Source: CAVQAH01 sp963784195
GTDB lineage: Bacteria; Acidobacteriota; Vicinamibacteria; Vicinamibacterales; 2-12-FULL-66-21
Assembly (NCBI GenBank): GCA_963784195.1
Contig: CAWARA010000012.1
Coordinates: forward strand, 1 to 38,297
Length of the DNA stretch: 38,297 nt
Direction of reading: 5' to 3'
In this document: piece after piece, positions 1 through 10,808 of the stretch
How positions within the stretch are numbered: position 1 is the first letter of the stretch
How the letters are laid out: each line of letters opens with the position of its first letter
Program-made: the position numbers and the translations under genes
The notes under the pieces: generated by a model
Told to the model about the DNA's origin: nothing
What the model saw: the letters and a program-made list of their open reading frames with translations, nothing else
Database searches by the model: none

Positions 1-27
1 GCGGGATTTCGCGGCAGATTTGCGTGG

Positions 28-2011
<1,984 letters not shown>

Positions 2012-2096
2012 ACGGGCTGAATTGCCTTCAGTCTATACCGAAGTCGATCAACTGACAGCGAACGACTCACCTCTGCCGCACGGAACTACCTAAATC

Positions 2097-2130
2097 CTAC
2101 GGCATGCCGGAGCCACCCGCAATTTCGGAG
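2097..2130. promoter_or_regulatory. Tandem 16-bp dyad pair upstream of regulator 1
   Basis: The two dyads are CTACGGCATGCCGGAG (2097-2112) and ACCCGCAATTTCGGAG (2115-2130). Their starts are 18 bp apart. They match the CTCCG-N6-CGGAG motif found beside sigma-54 promoters elsewhere in the window. They are about 85 bp upstream of the regulator 1 ATG, so autoregulation is possible, although no sigma-54 promoter was found between them and the gene. Confidence 0.55.
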
Positions 2131-2218
2131 GCCTGATGATCCCCATCCCCGGTCAGGCGGCCATCGGATGAGAATCGGGGGGCCGGACTAGAGTGAGACG
2201 GTGCTGACGGCTCTCGCA

Positions 2219-2285
2219 ACGACCACGACGGCCACGACGTTCGCGACGTCAGTAGTTTCTAGCGTCGTGGTCGTCGTGGCCGTCG
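2219..2285. repeat. Inverted repeat with two competing stems
   Basis: The 14-base arm at 2226-2239 is the exact reverse complement of 2272-2285. A second 12-bp stem pairs 2219-2230 with 2263-2274. The arms overlap, so the two hairpins exclude each other. The element sits downstream of the MscS remnant and could act as a terminator, although neither strand shows a T-run after the stem. Confidence 0.6.
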
Positions 2286-2364
2286 CGATCGTTTGCTGGA
2301 ATTCGTCAGGTCGTCCTCCGTTGCTGTCGTGGATCGCGGAGTTCAGAACAGGCTTTGCAAATGC

Positions 2365-3344
2365 TCAGAACGCCGGCGTCGATCCGGCAGGCGGCGGGTG
2401 CTGGGCGACAGCCACTGACATCGCCTGTGACGGGATGGCGATTCCGCTCCCGGCCCGGCTGACGATCTCCGTCACGTTGAACAGCAACCGTTCCTGGATT
2501 TCCAGGAAATGATTCCAGTCGCGCGCCGAAGAGATAGGCGACGACCTCGACGTCCAGGGAGAACGCTCCGAGCCGGAAGAACCGGACCCGCACCGATTCG
2601 GTGTCGACCGAAGGGTCCTGTCCCAGCATCCCGCGGATGCCGTTGACGACGTCGTGCAACTGGTCGGGCGTGGTGTCGCGTCGCAGCGTGACGACGGGGT
2701 GAAACCAGAACTTGTCGCGAGCGGAGATCGTTTCAAGGGTGGCGTTGGCGATCTGGCCGTTGGGGATGCTGACGATGGTGCGATCGAGCGTCCGGATCCG
2801 TGTCGATCGCAAGCCGATCTGGTCGACGGTGCCGAACACCTCGCCCATTTTCAGCGTGTCTCCGACGCGCAGGGCTTGATCGAAAATCAGCGACGCCCCG
2901 GCGATCACATTCTCGAGCGTCTTCTGCGCCGCGAGCGCTACGGCAATCCCTCCGACGCCGAGACGCAGCCGGAGGCCGGGGTGGCAACGATCGAATGCGA
3001 CGTCATCAGCCGGCGGCGGACCGGAACTGATGCCGCGCTGCGAACGAAGCGCGGCGGCCGCGCCGGCCCGCTTGAAGTCGCGTCGGGTATTGCTCGACTC
3101 TCCGCTGAGCAGGACGACAACGCAATCGTCACAAGCGTTCGAGCCTCGACGTTCTTTACCAGAACTCGCACCAGTATCGTGCTGACGTCGCGACAGCGTC
3201 CGCCGTCGCACCAGGCAGGCATCGGAACCGTGCTCGGAGACGTTGAGGATCTGGCAGATTGCTCCAAGGCCAGAGCACCTCGAGCACGCGCCGTTGATTC
3301 TCGTCGGGCAAAATGTGGCATGGACTCATTGAGTGGGCACGCAC
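2365..3344 (-). pseudogene. MscS-family mechanosensitive channel, multiply frameshifted
   Basis: The conserved pore and beta-domain region of a small-conductance mechanosensitive channel is clear at about 2530-2985 (GLGVGGIAVALAAQKTLENV, then FDQALRVGDT and TIVSIPNGQIAN). The C-terminal part (DWNHFLEIQERLLFNVTEIV) is in another frame, joined near 2525, and ends at a TGA at 2365. Upstream, membrane-segment remnants appear in at least two further frames (about 2990-3344, for example LPDENQR and ILVRVLVKNVEARTLVTIAL), so at least three shifts are needed to rebuild one protein. The damage is denser than in neighbouring genes, which favours a true pseudogene or a locally poor assembly. The intact relative would gate solute release on hypo-osmotic shock. 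The 5' end cannot be placed reliably. Confidence 0.65.
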
Positions 3345-3657
3345 CTCGATGCTACTCGGCCGATCCTCCGGCTGGTGAACGCTCGACGGACATCGCCATC
3401 CCGCGCTGCGTGGCGAATGCTGGATGAAGCCGATCGCGATCCTCCGCCACTATCACGAGGTCATGGCTCAGCCCAAGAGCAGGTTTGGCGTAAGCGAGCC
3501 TCCGGTACGTCGCTCAATTCGTCCAAGCCGCGAGGGCAATCGTGCCAGGACGAGCCCGAGGAACAGCTTCTGAGCGAGATCCTCCGCCGCGTGTCGCGCT
3601 CAGCCGCGTGTTCAAGTACTGGACGGGCAAGCATCGTTATCGCCATTGCGGGCGGCA
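3345..3657. other. Unresolved stretch between MscS and the VIT-like gene
   Basis: This roughly 310-bp stretch lies on the damaged 2.5-3.7 kb segment. No complete gene is visible. A minus-strand frame at about 3610-3660 (PPAMAITMLA) resembles the last transmembrane helix expected of the VIT-like protein next door. The part near 3345-3480 may hold the missing N-terminus of the MscS gene. No dyad or sigma-54 promoter of the type seen elsewhere was found. Confidence 0.4.
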
Positions 3658-4200
3658 TCAGGAAACCAAGGACCGTTCCACGGGGCGACGAGCGGCCCAG
3701 GGGATCACGACAGGAAAGGTGGACAGGCACACGAGCAGGAACACGGCGAGCGCGCCTGCCAGTCCTCCCGGGTCAAGAGAAGCCTTCGCCGGCAGCTCGC
3801 GCATCTGAAGCAGGCCCTGCCTCAGCTTCTCGATATCGTCAGATGACATGATCGACGCCACGACCGGTGGCAGGGCATCGCTGACGATGCGGCGGCCGTC
3901 CTCAGCGCTGACTGCTTCGTGGACTCGGCGAATCGTGAGGAGGCTGTGGCCACGCGCGGTGAGAGAGCTCATGAGGTACATGACCGCATCCACGAGTCCC
4001 CATGCCAGGTTGCACCCGATCATCCCGATGAGGAGTATCCGAATCTCTTCCCGGCCGGCCGTGGCGGCACCCAGCGTCCCTGTGAACGTCAGTGCCATGA
4101 TGAGGCCGAAGAGCACTTCGGAACTGCGGGCGATCGGATCGAGGACGCGCTCCGACCGGCGCGCCTGCGCCGGCAGCGCCGGCTGCGTGGTCGGTAGCAT
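3658..4200 (-). CDS. VIT/CCC1-like membrane protein, C-terminus probably cut by a frameshift
   Basis: Predicted inner-membrane protein of 180 residues. Its N-terminal half resembles the VIT1/CCC1-type iron/manganese transporter family, as seen in a run such as GLIMALTFTGTLG, then EEIRILLIGMIGCNLAWGLVDAVMYLM. A soluble helical segment follows (about residues 80-150), then one more hydrophobic helix (GALAVFLLVCLSTFPVVIPW). Family members usually continue with one or two further helices. Here the frame ends in an arginine-rich tail, and a possible continuation lies in another frame near 3610-3660, so a frameshift near 3690 is likely. It is 40 bp downstream of DUF2950 on the same strand and is probably the last gene of the DUF3300-DUF2950 operon. 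Transport function is inferred from similarity only. Confidence 0.6.
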   Translation of the reverse strand: MLPTTQPALPAQARRSERVLDPIARSSEVLFGLIMALTFTGTLGAATAGREEIRILLIGMIGCNLAWGLVDAVMYLMSSLTARGHSLLTIRRVHEAVSAEDGRRIVSDALPPVVASIMSSDDIEKLRQGLLQMRELPAKASLDPGGLAGALAVFLLVCLSTFPVVIPWAARRPVERSLVS

Positions 4201-4239
4201 GGTGTCCTCTACTTGTGGAACCTCGATGACGCCAGGCCA

Positions 4240-5202
4240 TCACTGCGCCGGCGTCCACGACGGGTCGGGATCGTAGACGCTCATCGCCCTGGCGGCCGCA
4301 TCGGTACCAGTGCCAAGGTCCTTCTCGCGAACGACGCCGTCGTGATTGATGATGAACGTCATGACTCCGGTGACGTCGTACTGCGCCGGCCACGCGATGA
4401 GCGCGAAGCCGCCCGACATCTCGCCGTCGACGATGTAATCGCGGGCGCCGCCCTGGGCGGCAGGCCCCTGCGCGGTCAGGATCCGGAAGTAGTAGCCGTG
4501 GAACGGTGATGGCTGCGTGCCATCTTGACCAACCGGTCTGCCTTCCTGCGCGGCATGCGCCACGAGGTCACCCAGCGGACTGCGCTTCTCGCCGCGCCCG
4601 GCTGGCCAATAAAGGCCGTTCTGCCGGCCCGGGTCGCTTCGAAATGTCCGCGCATAGATTCCCGTACGCCGTCCATCGTGTCCTCTCTCTGCGTACAGCC
4701 GTTGTGCCGCGGCGTAGGTCTGACAGATTCGGATCACCGCGAGCTCGTTGCGGCCGACCCGTCGCGCGAGCACTTCCTCTTTTCCGGCGGCGGTATCGAA
4801 CCGCCAGCCTCCAGCGTCCTTCGTAAGCGGAACGGCGAACGGCCATCCCTCGTTGCCGATCACGAGTACCTTGCCGCCATTCGGCTGGTCGGCGAGTTGC
4901 CAGTGTTCGGCGACGGCGGCGATGAACACTTCGCGATTCCGGCGCGCCGTCGTGGCATCGGACGAATCCACGAGCTGCTGACCGTCCGGTCCGAAGATCG
5001 CGACGACCTGCTCGAGGTTTCCCGCTTTGGTGGCATCAACGAGCGCGCGCACGGCGTCCTCCGGGCTGGAGAACTTGCGTTGCTGAGCGGGGGCGGCGGC
5101 CGTGCACGCCGCGAGCGCACCCAGCATGGCGCACACGCACGTCACGGCCGCCACCACGCCTCTGACACGCCGCTTGATTTGGTGTGGTGACTCGATCGTC
5201 AT
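4240..5202 (-). CDS. DUF2950 lipoprotein
   Basis: Envelope protein of 320 residues in the DUF2950 family, whose biochemical role is not known. The N-terminus has a basic stretch, a hydrophobic helix and a lipobox ending LAAC, so it is probably a lipoprotein. The family core is recognisable: FSSPEDAVRALVDATKAGN, GNEGWPFAVPLTKDAGGWRFDTAAG, then SPFHGYYFRILTAQG and the C-terminal VMTFIINHDGVVREKDLG. The ATG at 5202 was chosen because it directly precedes the signal sequence; a GTG three codons upstream (5211) is also possible. It lies 29 bp after DUF3300, and the two families are commonly found as neighbours. The same frame stays open far upstream, but that portion only shadows DUF3300. Confidence 0.85.
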   Translation of the reverse strand: MTIESPHQIKRRVRGVVAAVTCVCAMLGALAACTAAAPAQQRKFSSPEDAVRALVDATKAGNLEQVVAIFGPDGQQLVDSSDATTARRNREVFIAAVAEHWQLADQPNGGKVLVIGNEGWPFAVPLTKDAGGWRFDTAAGKEEVLARRVGRNELAVIRICQTYAAAQRLYAERGHDGRRTGIYARTFRSDPGRQNGLYWPAGRGEKRSPLGDLVAHAAQEGRPVGQDGTQPSPFHGYYFRILTAQGPAAQGGARDYIVDGEMSGGFALIAWPAQYDVTGVMTFIINHDGVVREKDLGTGTDAAARAMSVYDPDPSWTPAQ

Positions 5203-5231
5203 GTTAGTCACGTGCTGCTCGATTGCCGCCG

Positions 5232-6408
5232 TCACCGGCGTCGCGATCCGCCGCCGCGCGAGCTGCTGCGGCTGCGCTGTCCGCGCTGGCTGGCGGCCCG
5301 CTCCGATCGGCCGCTCGAATAACCCGAGAAGGCATCCCCGCTGGTGCCGCTCCGCTCGCGCGCAGCCTGACCACTCTCGCGGCTGTAGCCTCGCGCTTCC
5401 TGACTGGTCGTACCCGCGCGCCTCTCTTGCCCTGCCGCCTGCGCGTCGGTGCGCCGCTGCTCGCGCTGCGCCTGGGCTTCGGGATTCTCCTGCCGTGTCT
5501 GCTGGCGCTCGGTGCGCTGTTGCTGCTGCGTCTGCTGCCGTTCGGTGCGCTGTTCCTGCTGATCGCGCGCGCGGTCGCCGCGCTCCTCGACCAGATCTTC
5601 TCGATGATCCTGCCAGTCCTCGCGCATGTCTTCGCGCTCGTCGTACCAGTCGTCCCACGCGTCGTTGTACATGTAGGCGCCACCGCCCCACCCATACGGA
5701 CCGTAGTAGTAGTCGTTGTCGATCGCCGCACCGATCGCGATACCCGCGGTGAATCCGATCAGACCAGCGGCAACCGCATCGCTGCTGCTCGACGTCGTCT
5801 CGGTGTAGACCACCTGCGGGTTGTATTGCGGCACGTAGACGACCTGCGGGTTGGCCGGCTCGATCACGATCACTTGCTCGCCCGACGACGTGGTGCGGGT
5901 CTCGACGTCCTGCTGCGGTGTGCTCTTCAGCGTGCCGGCGGCCTTGGCCTTCCCTCTCAACCGCTGGATGCTCGCGAACGTAGCCGTTCGATCCGCAGCG
6001 AAGGCTTGCCCGAGTTGGGTCGTCCACTCCAGATCGCTCGCCATCGCGTTCACGACGTCCGGAAACAGCGTCATGGCCACGAAGCTCGGCTCGAACCCCG
6101 ACTTGGTCGCGGCGTCCTGCAGATCGGTGCCTTTGACCGACGAATTGGCAGCCAGCCACTCGCCGAGCGCCGCGACCTTCCCGGGATTCTGCGCACAGAG
6201 GAACATCTGGGCGAGCAGCTGGTCGGGATAGAGCGCGATCGGCGCGTGAAGTCGGTCGAGTGCGTCCGGGGCCAGGGTTGGTTTCGCGGACTTCGCCGCT
6301 GGGGCTTGCGCAGAGGTCGGTTCAGGATTCGGCGGACCGGCACGCGAACGTCAGGCCTGAGGCCGTGAGCAGCAGCACGCCGCCGAGAGCGAGCACAGTC
6401 CTTTGCAT
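5232..6408 (-). CDS. DUF3300 envelope protein, frameshifted near the N-terminus
   Basis: DUF3300 family protein of about 390 residues, probably periplasmic or outer-membrane attached. The ATG at 6408 opens a hydrophobic leader (MQRTVLALGGVLLLTASGL) with a possible lipobox ending FAC. The frame breaks near 6335 and the protein resumes with a proline/alanine-rich linker and the family core (ALDRLHAPIALYPDQLLAQM, then a run ending ANPQVVYVPQYNPQVVY). The middle has a glycine/tyrosine-rich segment (YYYGPYGWGGGAYMYNDAWD). The C-terminal third is a charged Arg/Gln/Glu-rich, low-complexity tail. It is the first gene of an operon with DUF2950 and the VIT-like gene. A -24/-12 promoter and a tandem dyad pair lie upstream, so sigma-54 control is likely. 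The molecular function of the family is unknown. Confidence 0.82.
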
Positions 6409-6467
6409 GTGGTACGGCCTTGTCGGGTTGCCCAGTCACGAGGACGAACCTCGAACAGCTCTCGGAG

Positions 6468-6483
6468 AGCAAGGCATGTACCC
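6468..6483 (-). promoter_or_regulatory. Candidate sigma-54 promoter of DUF3300 operon
   Basis: On the minus strand the site reads GGGTACA-TGCC-TTGCT, with GG at 6482-6481 and GC at 6470-6469 separated by exactly ten bases. The -12 element is perfect and the -24 element has two mismatches. The inferred start is near 6457, giving a leader of about 49 nt. The nearest dyad is 87 bp upstream. Confidence 0.45.
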
Positions 6484-6556
6484 CACCGAGAAACGGCGTG
6501 GAACACGACAAGTGGCGGCCTGCAGAGGACTTGACGGCGCGAGCCCGTCGCGCCAT

Positions 6557-6591
6557 ACCCGGGATTTCGGAGGGACTCCGGTCGTGCGGAG
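6557..6591. promoter_or_regulatory. Tandem dyad pair upstream of DUF3300 operon
   Basis: ACCCGGGATTTCGGAG (6557-6572) and CTCCGGTCGTGCGGAG (6576-6591) start 19 bp apart. They lie about 90-120 bp upstream of the -24/-12 site at 6468-6483, the usual range for enhancer sites of sigma-54 activators. Confidence 0.65.
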
Positions 6592-6603
6592 GCGACAGCC
6601 GGT

Positions 6604-7477
6604 TCAGGACGGTTGCCGGACCAGTTCGAGCTGGCGCCGCTTGAACAGCGCGATCGCGACCAGCATCAGCGGGATTTCTACCAGGAAGTACGTGTAGGCG
6701 AAACGCGCAAACTCAATGCGTCCAAGAAGAGTGATCGCGACCGCCATGGCGACGCCCAGGTTGCGCGTGCCGAACTCGGCAGCGAGCGTGAACCGATCTC
6801 GGGCATCGTCGGTGACCATTGCTGCCGTCATCCAGCCGGCCGCGGCGCAGCAGACGATGAACGCCGCGGATATGGGAATCGTGCTCAGCAGGCCGGTGAA
6901 GAATGCCTGCGGATTGTCCAGGATGATCAGCAGCAGCATGAGCCCGACACCAATAAAGGCCAGACGCTGCACCGACGAGCGATACCGCACCGCCACATCA
7001 GCCCAGTAGTGCCGAACCAGCATGCCGATTGCGACCGGAGTCGTCAGCATCAGGAAGAGATGCCTGAACAGCAAGCCGAGCGGCACCTCCATGTTCAGCG
7101 GTTGCGCGATCGCCAGTTCCAGCCCTCGACCCACCAATGGCATCGTCAGGCCGGCCAGGAGACACGAGAGCCCGGTGAGGGTCACCGAGAGCGCCGTGGA
7201 GGCGCGCGCGAGGTAGCTGTACGTGTTCGAGATTCCGCCAATCGGACAGGCAGCGATGAGGAGCAAGCTGGCCACGACGTCAGACGCCGGGCGAAATACG
7301 GACGCGATGCCGATCGCTATCGGCGGCAGGAGCACGAGCGGCCCGACGAGCCCCGCGAAGCACGAGGGCTGGCTGATGGCGCAGGCGTGCGAACTCCTTC
7401 GATGTCAAATCGAGTCCGACCGCCGCCAGCAGGGTGAACGTCAGCAATGGCACGCTGACGTCGATGAGCGTCTTCAC
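6604..7477 (-). CDS. Bile acid:sodium symporter (BASS) family transporter, frameshifted
   Basis: Inner-membrane secondary transporter of about 290 residues with many hydrophobic helices. Typical BASS features are present: LLLIAACPIGGISNTYSYLA in the middle, and AAEFGTRNLGVAMAVAITLLG near the end. The start at 7477 (MKTLIDVSVPLLTFTLLAAV) is in a different frame from the rest. The join near 7365 restores an uninterrupted helix (GLVGPLVLLPPIAIGIASVF). The substrate cannot be told from sequence, since BASS proteins carry bile acids, organic anions or keto acids. It starts 4 bp after the end of the TonB receptor gene and is almost certainly co-transcribed with it, which hints at a shared substrate. 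Confidence 0.78.
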
Positions 7478-7481
7478 CGGG

Positions 7482-9892
7482 TTACCGCCGCAACATGAGT
7501 TGGACCCCCACCTGGCGGGATTCTCCGGGACGCCCCCCGATCGCAGGGGGAGGGGAACTGAAGGTTCCGGTGACGTAGTCCTCGTTGGTGAGGTTTCGCG
7601 AATACGCCATCACGGACCAGCGCCGGTGGTCCGGCGCCAACTCGGCGCTGACTTCCAGGAGCCCGTATGGACGCTGTCGTTGGATGGCGTCGTTGAACGG
7701 TGTGAAGAAGACGGTGCTCTGCCACCTGGAATCCGCACGCAGCGACACCACGCGCGATCGACCGATTCCGCGGTTCCATTCGAGCCAGAGACGTCCCGAC
7801 CATTCGGGTGCGTTGTTGAGCCGATGGCCGGCGACGTTGCCCGTCACCCCGCCGACGCCCACGGCGATGTATCGATCGTAGGTCGCGTCCAGCCAGGCCA
7901 GATGTCCTCCGGCGTGCACGGCCCGTGTGAGACGCGCACTGCCTTCGAACTCGACACCGCGGATCGTCGCCTCAGCCGCGTTCGAGATATCGATGACGCC
8001 GGGCCGGATCGCCGTCTGCACCTGGAGGTCCGAATAGTCCGTCTGAAAACCGGCGACGTTGAGCCGCGCGCGACCATCTGCGACAGTGGTCTTCAGTCCG
8101 CCTTCATAGCTCCAGGCCCACTCGGGGGCATACCCGCGACCGGCCTCTGGCGACGTCAGGTTGAAGCCACCGCTCTTGAACCCGCGTGTGGCCGACGCGT
8201 ACGCGACAGCGGCATGTCCAAGCCGCATGTCGAGGCCAACCTTGGGCGTCCAGGCGGTGTGAGATATGGCATCGGTGTACGAGTACGCCGTTCCGGGCAC
8301 GACGGTCACTGGCGGGTCGAGCGTGGACAGCTGCCCTTCACTGACGGTTGTCTTACCCTCACGCGTATAGCGAAGTCCGGCAGTCGCCGACAGGCGGCGC
8401 GTCACTTCGACGGTTCCCTGTCCGAACAGAGCTCTCGAGTTCGCCGCCACATCAGCCTGGAAGCTATTTTCGAGGCGCGGTCCACCCAATCGGACCGATA
8501 CGGGCTGTCGGTCTGCCTCGTCGAACAGGAAGAGGCCGGCAATCCAATGTCAGGCCGGGCCGCTGGTGAGAGACCGTGATTTCCTCGGACCACTGGTGCT
8601 GGATCTCGCGCACGTGCCCTTCGACGAGGTCCAGCTCCGTAATGTCTGCATCATTCCAATTGTCCCAATCGAGCTTCCGGAAGGCTGTCAGACTGCTCAA
8701 CGTCATTCCGGCCGCTACGTTGGCTGTAAAGCGGACGGAGGCCCCGTACTGGAGGGTCCGATTCTTCGCGAGCGTCGACGTGCGAACTTCGTGAAGATTG
8801 ACAGGGTTATCGACCTGGAATCCCGGCTTCACTGCCAGGACTTTCGCGTAGGTCAGCGGGATCGGATCCTTGTGGCTGATGTCCCCGGAGAGGAGAAGAT
8901 CGGTCCGCCCATTGAACACGATGTGCAGCTTGCCGAGCGCGGCGGTGACGTCCTCGCCACCAAGTGGACGGTCGGGGTGATCGAGATCACGGACAAAACC
9001 CTCACTCACGCCTCGAAGGAAGGCTGCGCTGCCAAGGAGCCTGTTACGGACGATCGGACCGCTCAGCCGTGCTTCGGTTCGAAACGTATTGAAGTTTCCG
9101 GCAACGACTCGCGCAGCGGCCTCGACCTCGTTCGTCGGAGACTTCGTGATCACATTCACCGCGCCACCAACGGCATTCCGGCCATACAGCGTCCCCTGCG
9201 GGCCACGGAGGACTTCTACGCGCTGGAGGTCGAGGAAGTCCGTCAGCACCATGACGGGGCGTGCGATGTAGACGCCGTCGACATACACGGCCGAGCTCGG
9301 ATCGGACCCGGCGAACACGACATTGCTGCCGATCCCGCGGATCGTGAGCTGCGCGTAGTCTGAGTTCTGCGAGAACGTGACCGAAGGCGCCAGACCGGCG
9401 ATCTGCGCGACGTTGTGGGACTCCATGCGGTCCAGCTCGGCCCCTGAGAGGACGCTCACCGCCATTGGGGTCGTCTGTACATCCCGCTCGCCGGTTCTTG
9501 CCGCGGTCACCACGGTCCGTTCCTCCAACAGGACCGTGAGTGTCAGGGACACGACCGCAGGCAGCCCGGGCGTCACTCGAACCGTTCGACGCGCCGGCGC
9601 AAATCCGGCTAACGCGGCTACCAGCTCGTACTGACCTTCCGGGAGATCATGAAAGGCGAACCGACCGTCGGGACCGGTTTGAGCAACCCGGGTGACGGCC
9701 CCTCGGACCGTGACGGCGACCGCCGACTAGAGGCGCGTCGGTGGCGTCCTTGACCTGTCCCGTCAGCTGCCCGGAGGTCTGGGCCCTGACAGGGTCGGCG
9801 ATCCACAGCGAAGCGAGGCAGAGGAATACCACCCAGGCCCCGCCCCGCCTCGAGCGCTTGGATGGCCCCTCCGCAATCTGGAAGCGGGCCAT
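7482..9892 (-). CDS. TonB-dependent outer-membrane receptor with N-terminal CarboxypepD_reg-like domain, two frameshifts
   Basis: Outer-membrane active-transport receptor of about 800 residues. It has a signal peptide (ending VRAQ near residue 38) and a small carboxypeptidase regulatory-like beta domain (about 40-115). The plug domain follows (about 125-235; NVAQIAGLAPSVTFSQNSDY, then RVEVLRGPQGTLYGRNAVGG). The long barrel ends in an Arg-terminated strand (QVGVQLMLRR). The reading frame slips near 9724 and again near 8545, and both joins restore conserved sequence (VGVAVTVRGAVTRVAQTGPD and IAGLFLFDEAD). The barrel contains NLTNEDYVTG, as is common in siderophore/cobalamin-type receptors, but the ligand is unknown. 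It is directly followed by the BASS transporter. A lone dyad (9929-9944) lies 37 bp upstream of the ATG. Confidence 0.85.
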
Positions 9893-9928
9893 AGCCTAGT
9901 CGGCCTAATCATACTGGAACGACTATGG

Positions 9929-9944
9929 CTCCGCTATCCCGGAG
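9929..9944. promoter_or_regulatory. Single dyad upstream of the TonB receptor gene
   Basis: CTCCGCTATCCCGGAG is a perfect CTCCG-N6-CGGAG dyad between PPK2 and the TonB receptor gene. Unlike the other sites it has no partner 19 bp away, and it is too close to the receptor start to be an enhancer of a promoter for it. A seven-base T-run lies just beside it on the PPK2-sense strand, so it may instead be part of a terminator. Confidence 0.4.
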
Positions 9945-9981
9945 TTTTGTGAAAAAAACCTCCTCCGCCGTCCCTACCTGG

Positions 9982-10755
9982 TCAGTAGCGCTCGGCCACG
10001 ACCCGACGCCGCGCGATGGACGCGGCATCGTCGTAGGCGCCCTTTCCCGAACGGGGCGGCAGCTTGACCTTCTCCGATGAAAGCTTCTTGTGGGGGATCA
10101 CCGACAGCAGATGTGCGATGGTGTTCAGCCGCGCCCTCCGCTTGTCGTCCGAGTGCACGATGTACCACGGTGCGATGCGCGTGTCGGTCTTCTTCAGCAT
10201 GATGTCGCGCGCGCGGGAATAGTCGTACCAGCGCTTGCGTGACGGCATATCCATCGGGCTCAGCTTCCACTGCCGCAGTGGATCGTCGATGCGCGCTTCG
10301 AAGCGGCGTTTCTGCTCCGCGTTGCTCACTTCAAGCCAGAGCTTGATCAGGATGATGCCGCCGTCGATCATGAACGTTTCGATCTGCGGGCACAGCTCCA
10401 GGAATCGCTCGTGTTCCTTGGGTGTGCAGAATCCCATTACGTACTCGACACCCGCGCGGTTGTACCAACTGCGATCGAAGATGACGATTTCGCCGGCCGC
10501 CGGGAAATGTTGCAGGTAACGCTGCATGTACACCTGGCTCTTTTCCCTGTCTGACGGAGCGGGCAAGGCGACGACCCTGAACACCCGTGGGCTGACGCGC
10601 TCGGTCAGGGCGCGAATCGTTCCACCCTTCCCTGCCCCATCGCGACCTTCGAACACAACGACGACGCGCAGGCCTTTGTCCTTCACCCATCGTTGCAGAT
10701 GGCAGAGGCGGACCTGCAGCTTGTTCAGCTCCTTTTCGTACTTGCCACGTTTCAT
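9982..10755 (-). CDS. ppk2: Polyphosphate kinase 2 family protein
   Basis: Cytoplasmic polyphosphate:nucleotide phosphotransferase of 257 residues, the usual length of a one-domain PPK2. The Walker A loop GRDGAGKGG is at residues 37-45 and the Walker B/lid start DRSWYNRAG at 94-102. Other family blocks present are ALPAPSDREKSQVYMQRYLQ, then IKLWLEVSNAEQ and DIMLKKTDTRIAPWYIVHSD. Such enzymes make ATP or GTP from polyphosphate and nucleoside diphosphates; whether this one prefers ADP or GDP is not evident. The ATG at 10755 follows an in-frame TGA. It lies 53 bp downstream of the ABM-fold gene on the same strand, so it probably shares the sigma-54-type promoter at 11143-11158. Confidence 0.92.
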   Translation of the reverse strand: MKRGKYEKELNKLQVRLCHLQRWVKDKGLRVVVVFEGRDGAGKGGTIRALTERVSPRVFRVVALPAPSDREKSQVYMQRYLQHFPAAGEIVIFDRSWYNRAGVEYVMGFCTPKEHERFLELCPQIETFMIDGGIILIKLWLEVSNAEQKRRFEARIDDPLRQWKLSPMDMPSRKRWYDYSRARDIMLKKTDTRIAPWYIVHSDDKRRARLNTIAHLLSVIPHKKLSSEKVKLPPRSGKGAYDDAASIARRRVVAERY

Positions 10756-10808
10756 CGGTCAGGGCCCCGGGACGTGCCGCTGGGGACGCAGCAACCGCCG
10801 CTGGATGT

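Larger units (their letters stand above)
2012..2364. other. Intergenic region with tandem dyads and a nested hairpin
   Basis: This gap lies between the start of regulator 1 and the end of the MscS remnant, both on the minus strand. It holds two 16-bp dyads (2097-2112 and 2115-2130) and a long inverted repeat (2219-2285). No convincing coding frame, RNA gene or -24/-12 promoter is visible. The best GG-N10-GC match on the minus strand, at about 2058-2071, has only 3 of 7 consensus bases at -24. Confidence 0.6.

Noticed and set aside
3536..3560. A minus-strand TGGCACG near the VIT/MscS boundary
   Set aside because: The -12 GC is missing at the right spacing and no dyads are nearby.
4240..6159. 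A single 639-residue minus-strand frame
   Set aside because: Its C-terminal half is DUF2950 with its own signal peptide and start at 5202; the N-terminal half is an out-of-frame shadow of the DUF3300 gene.
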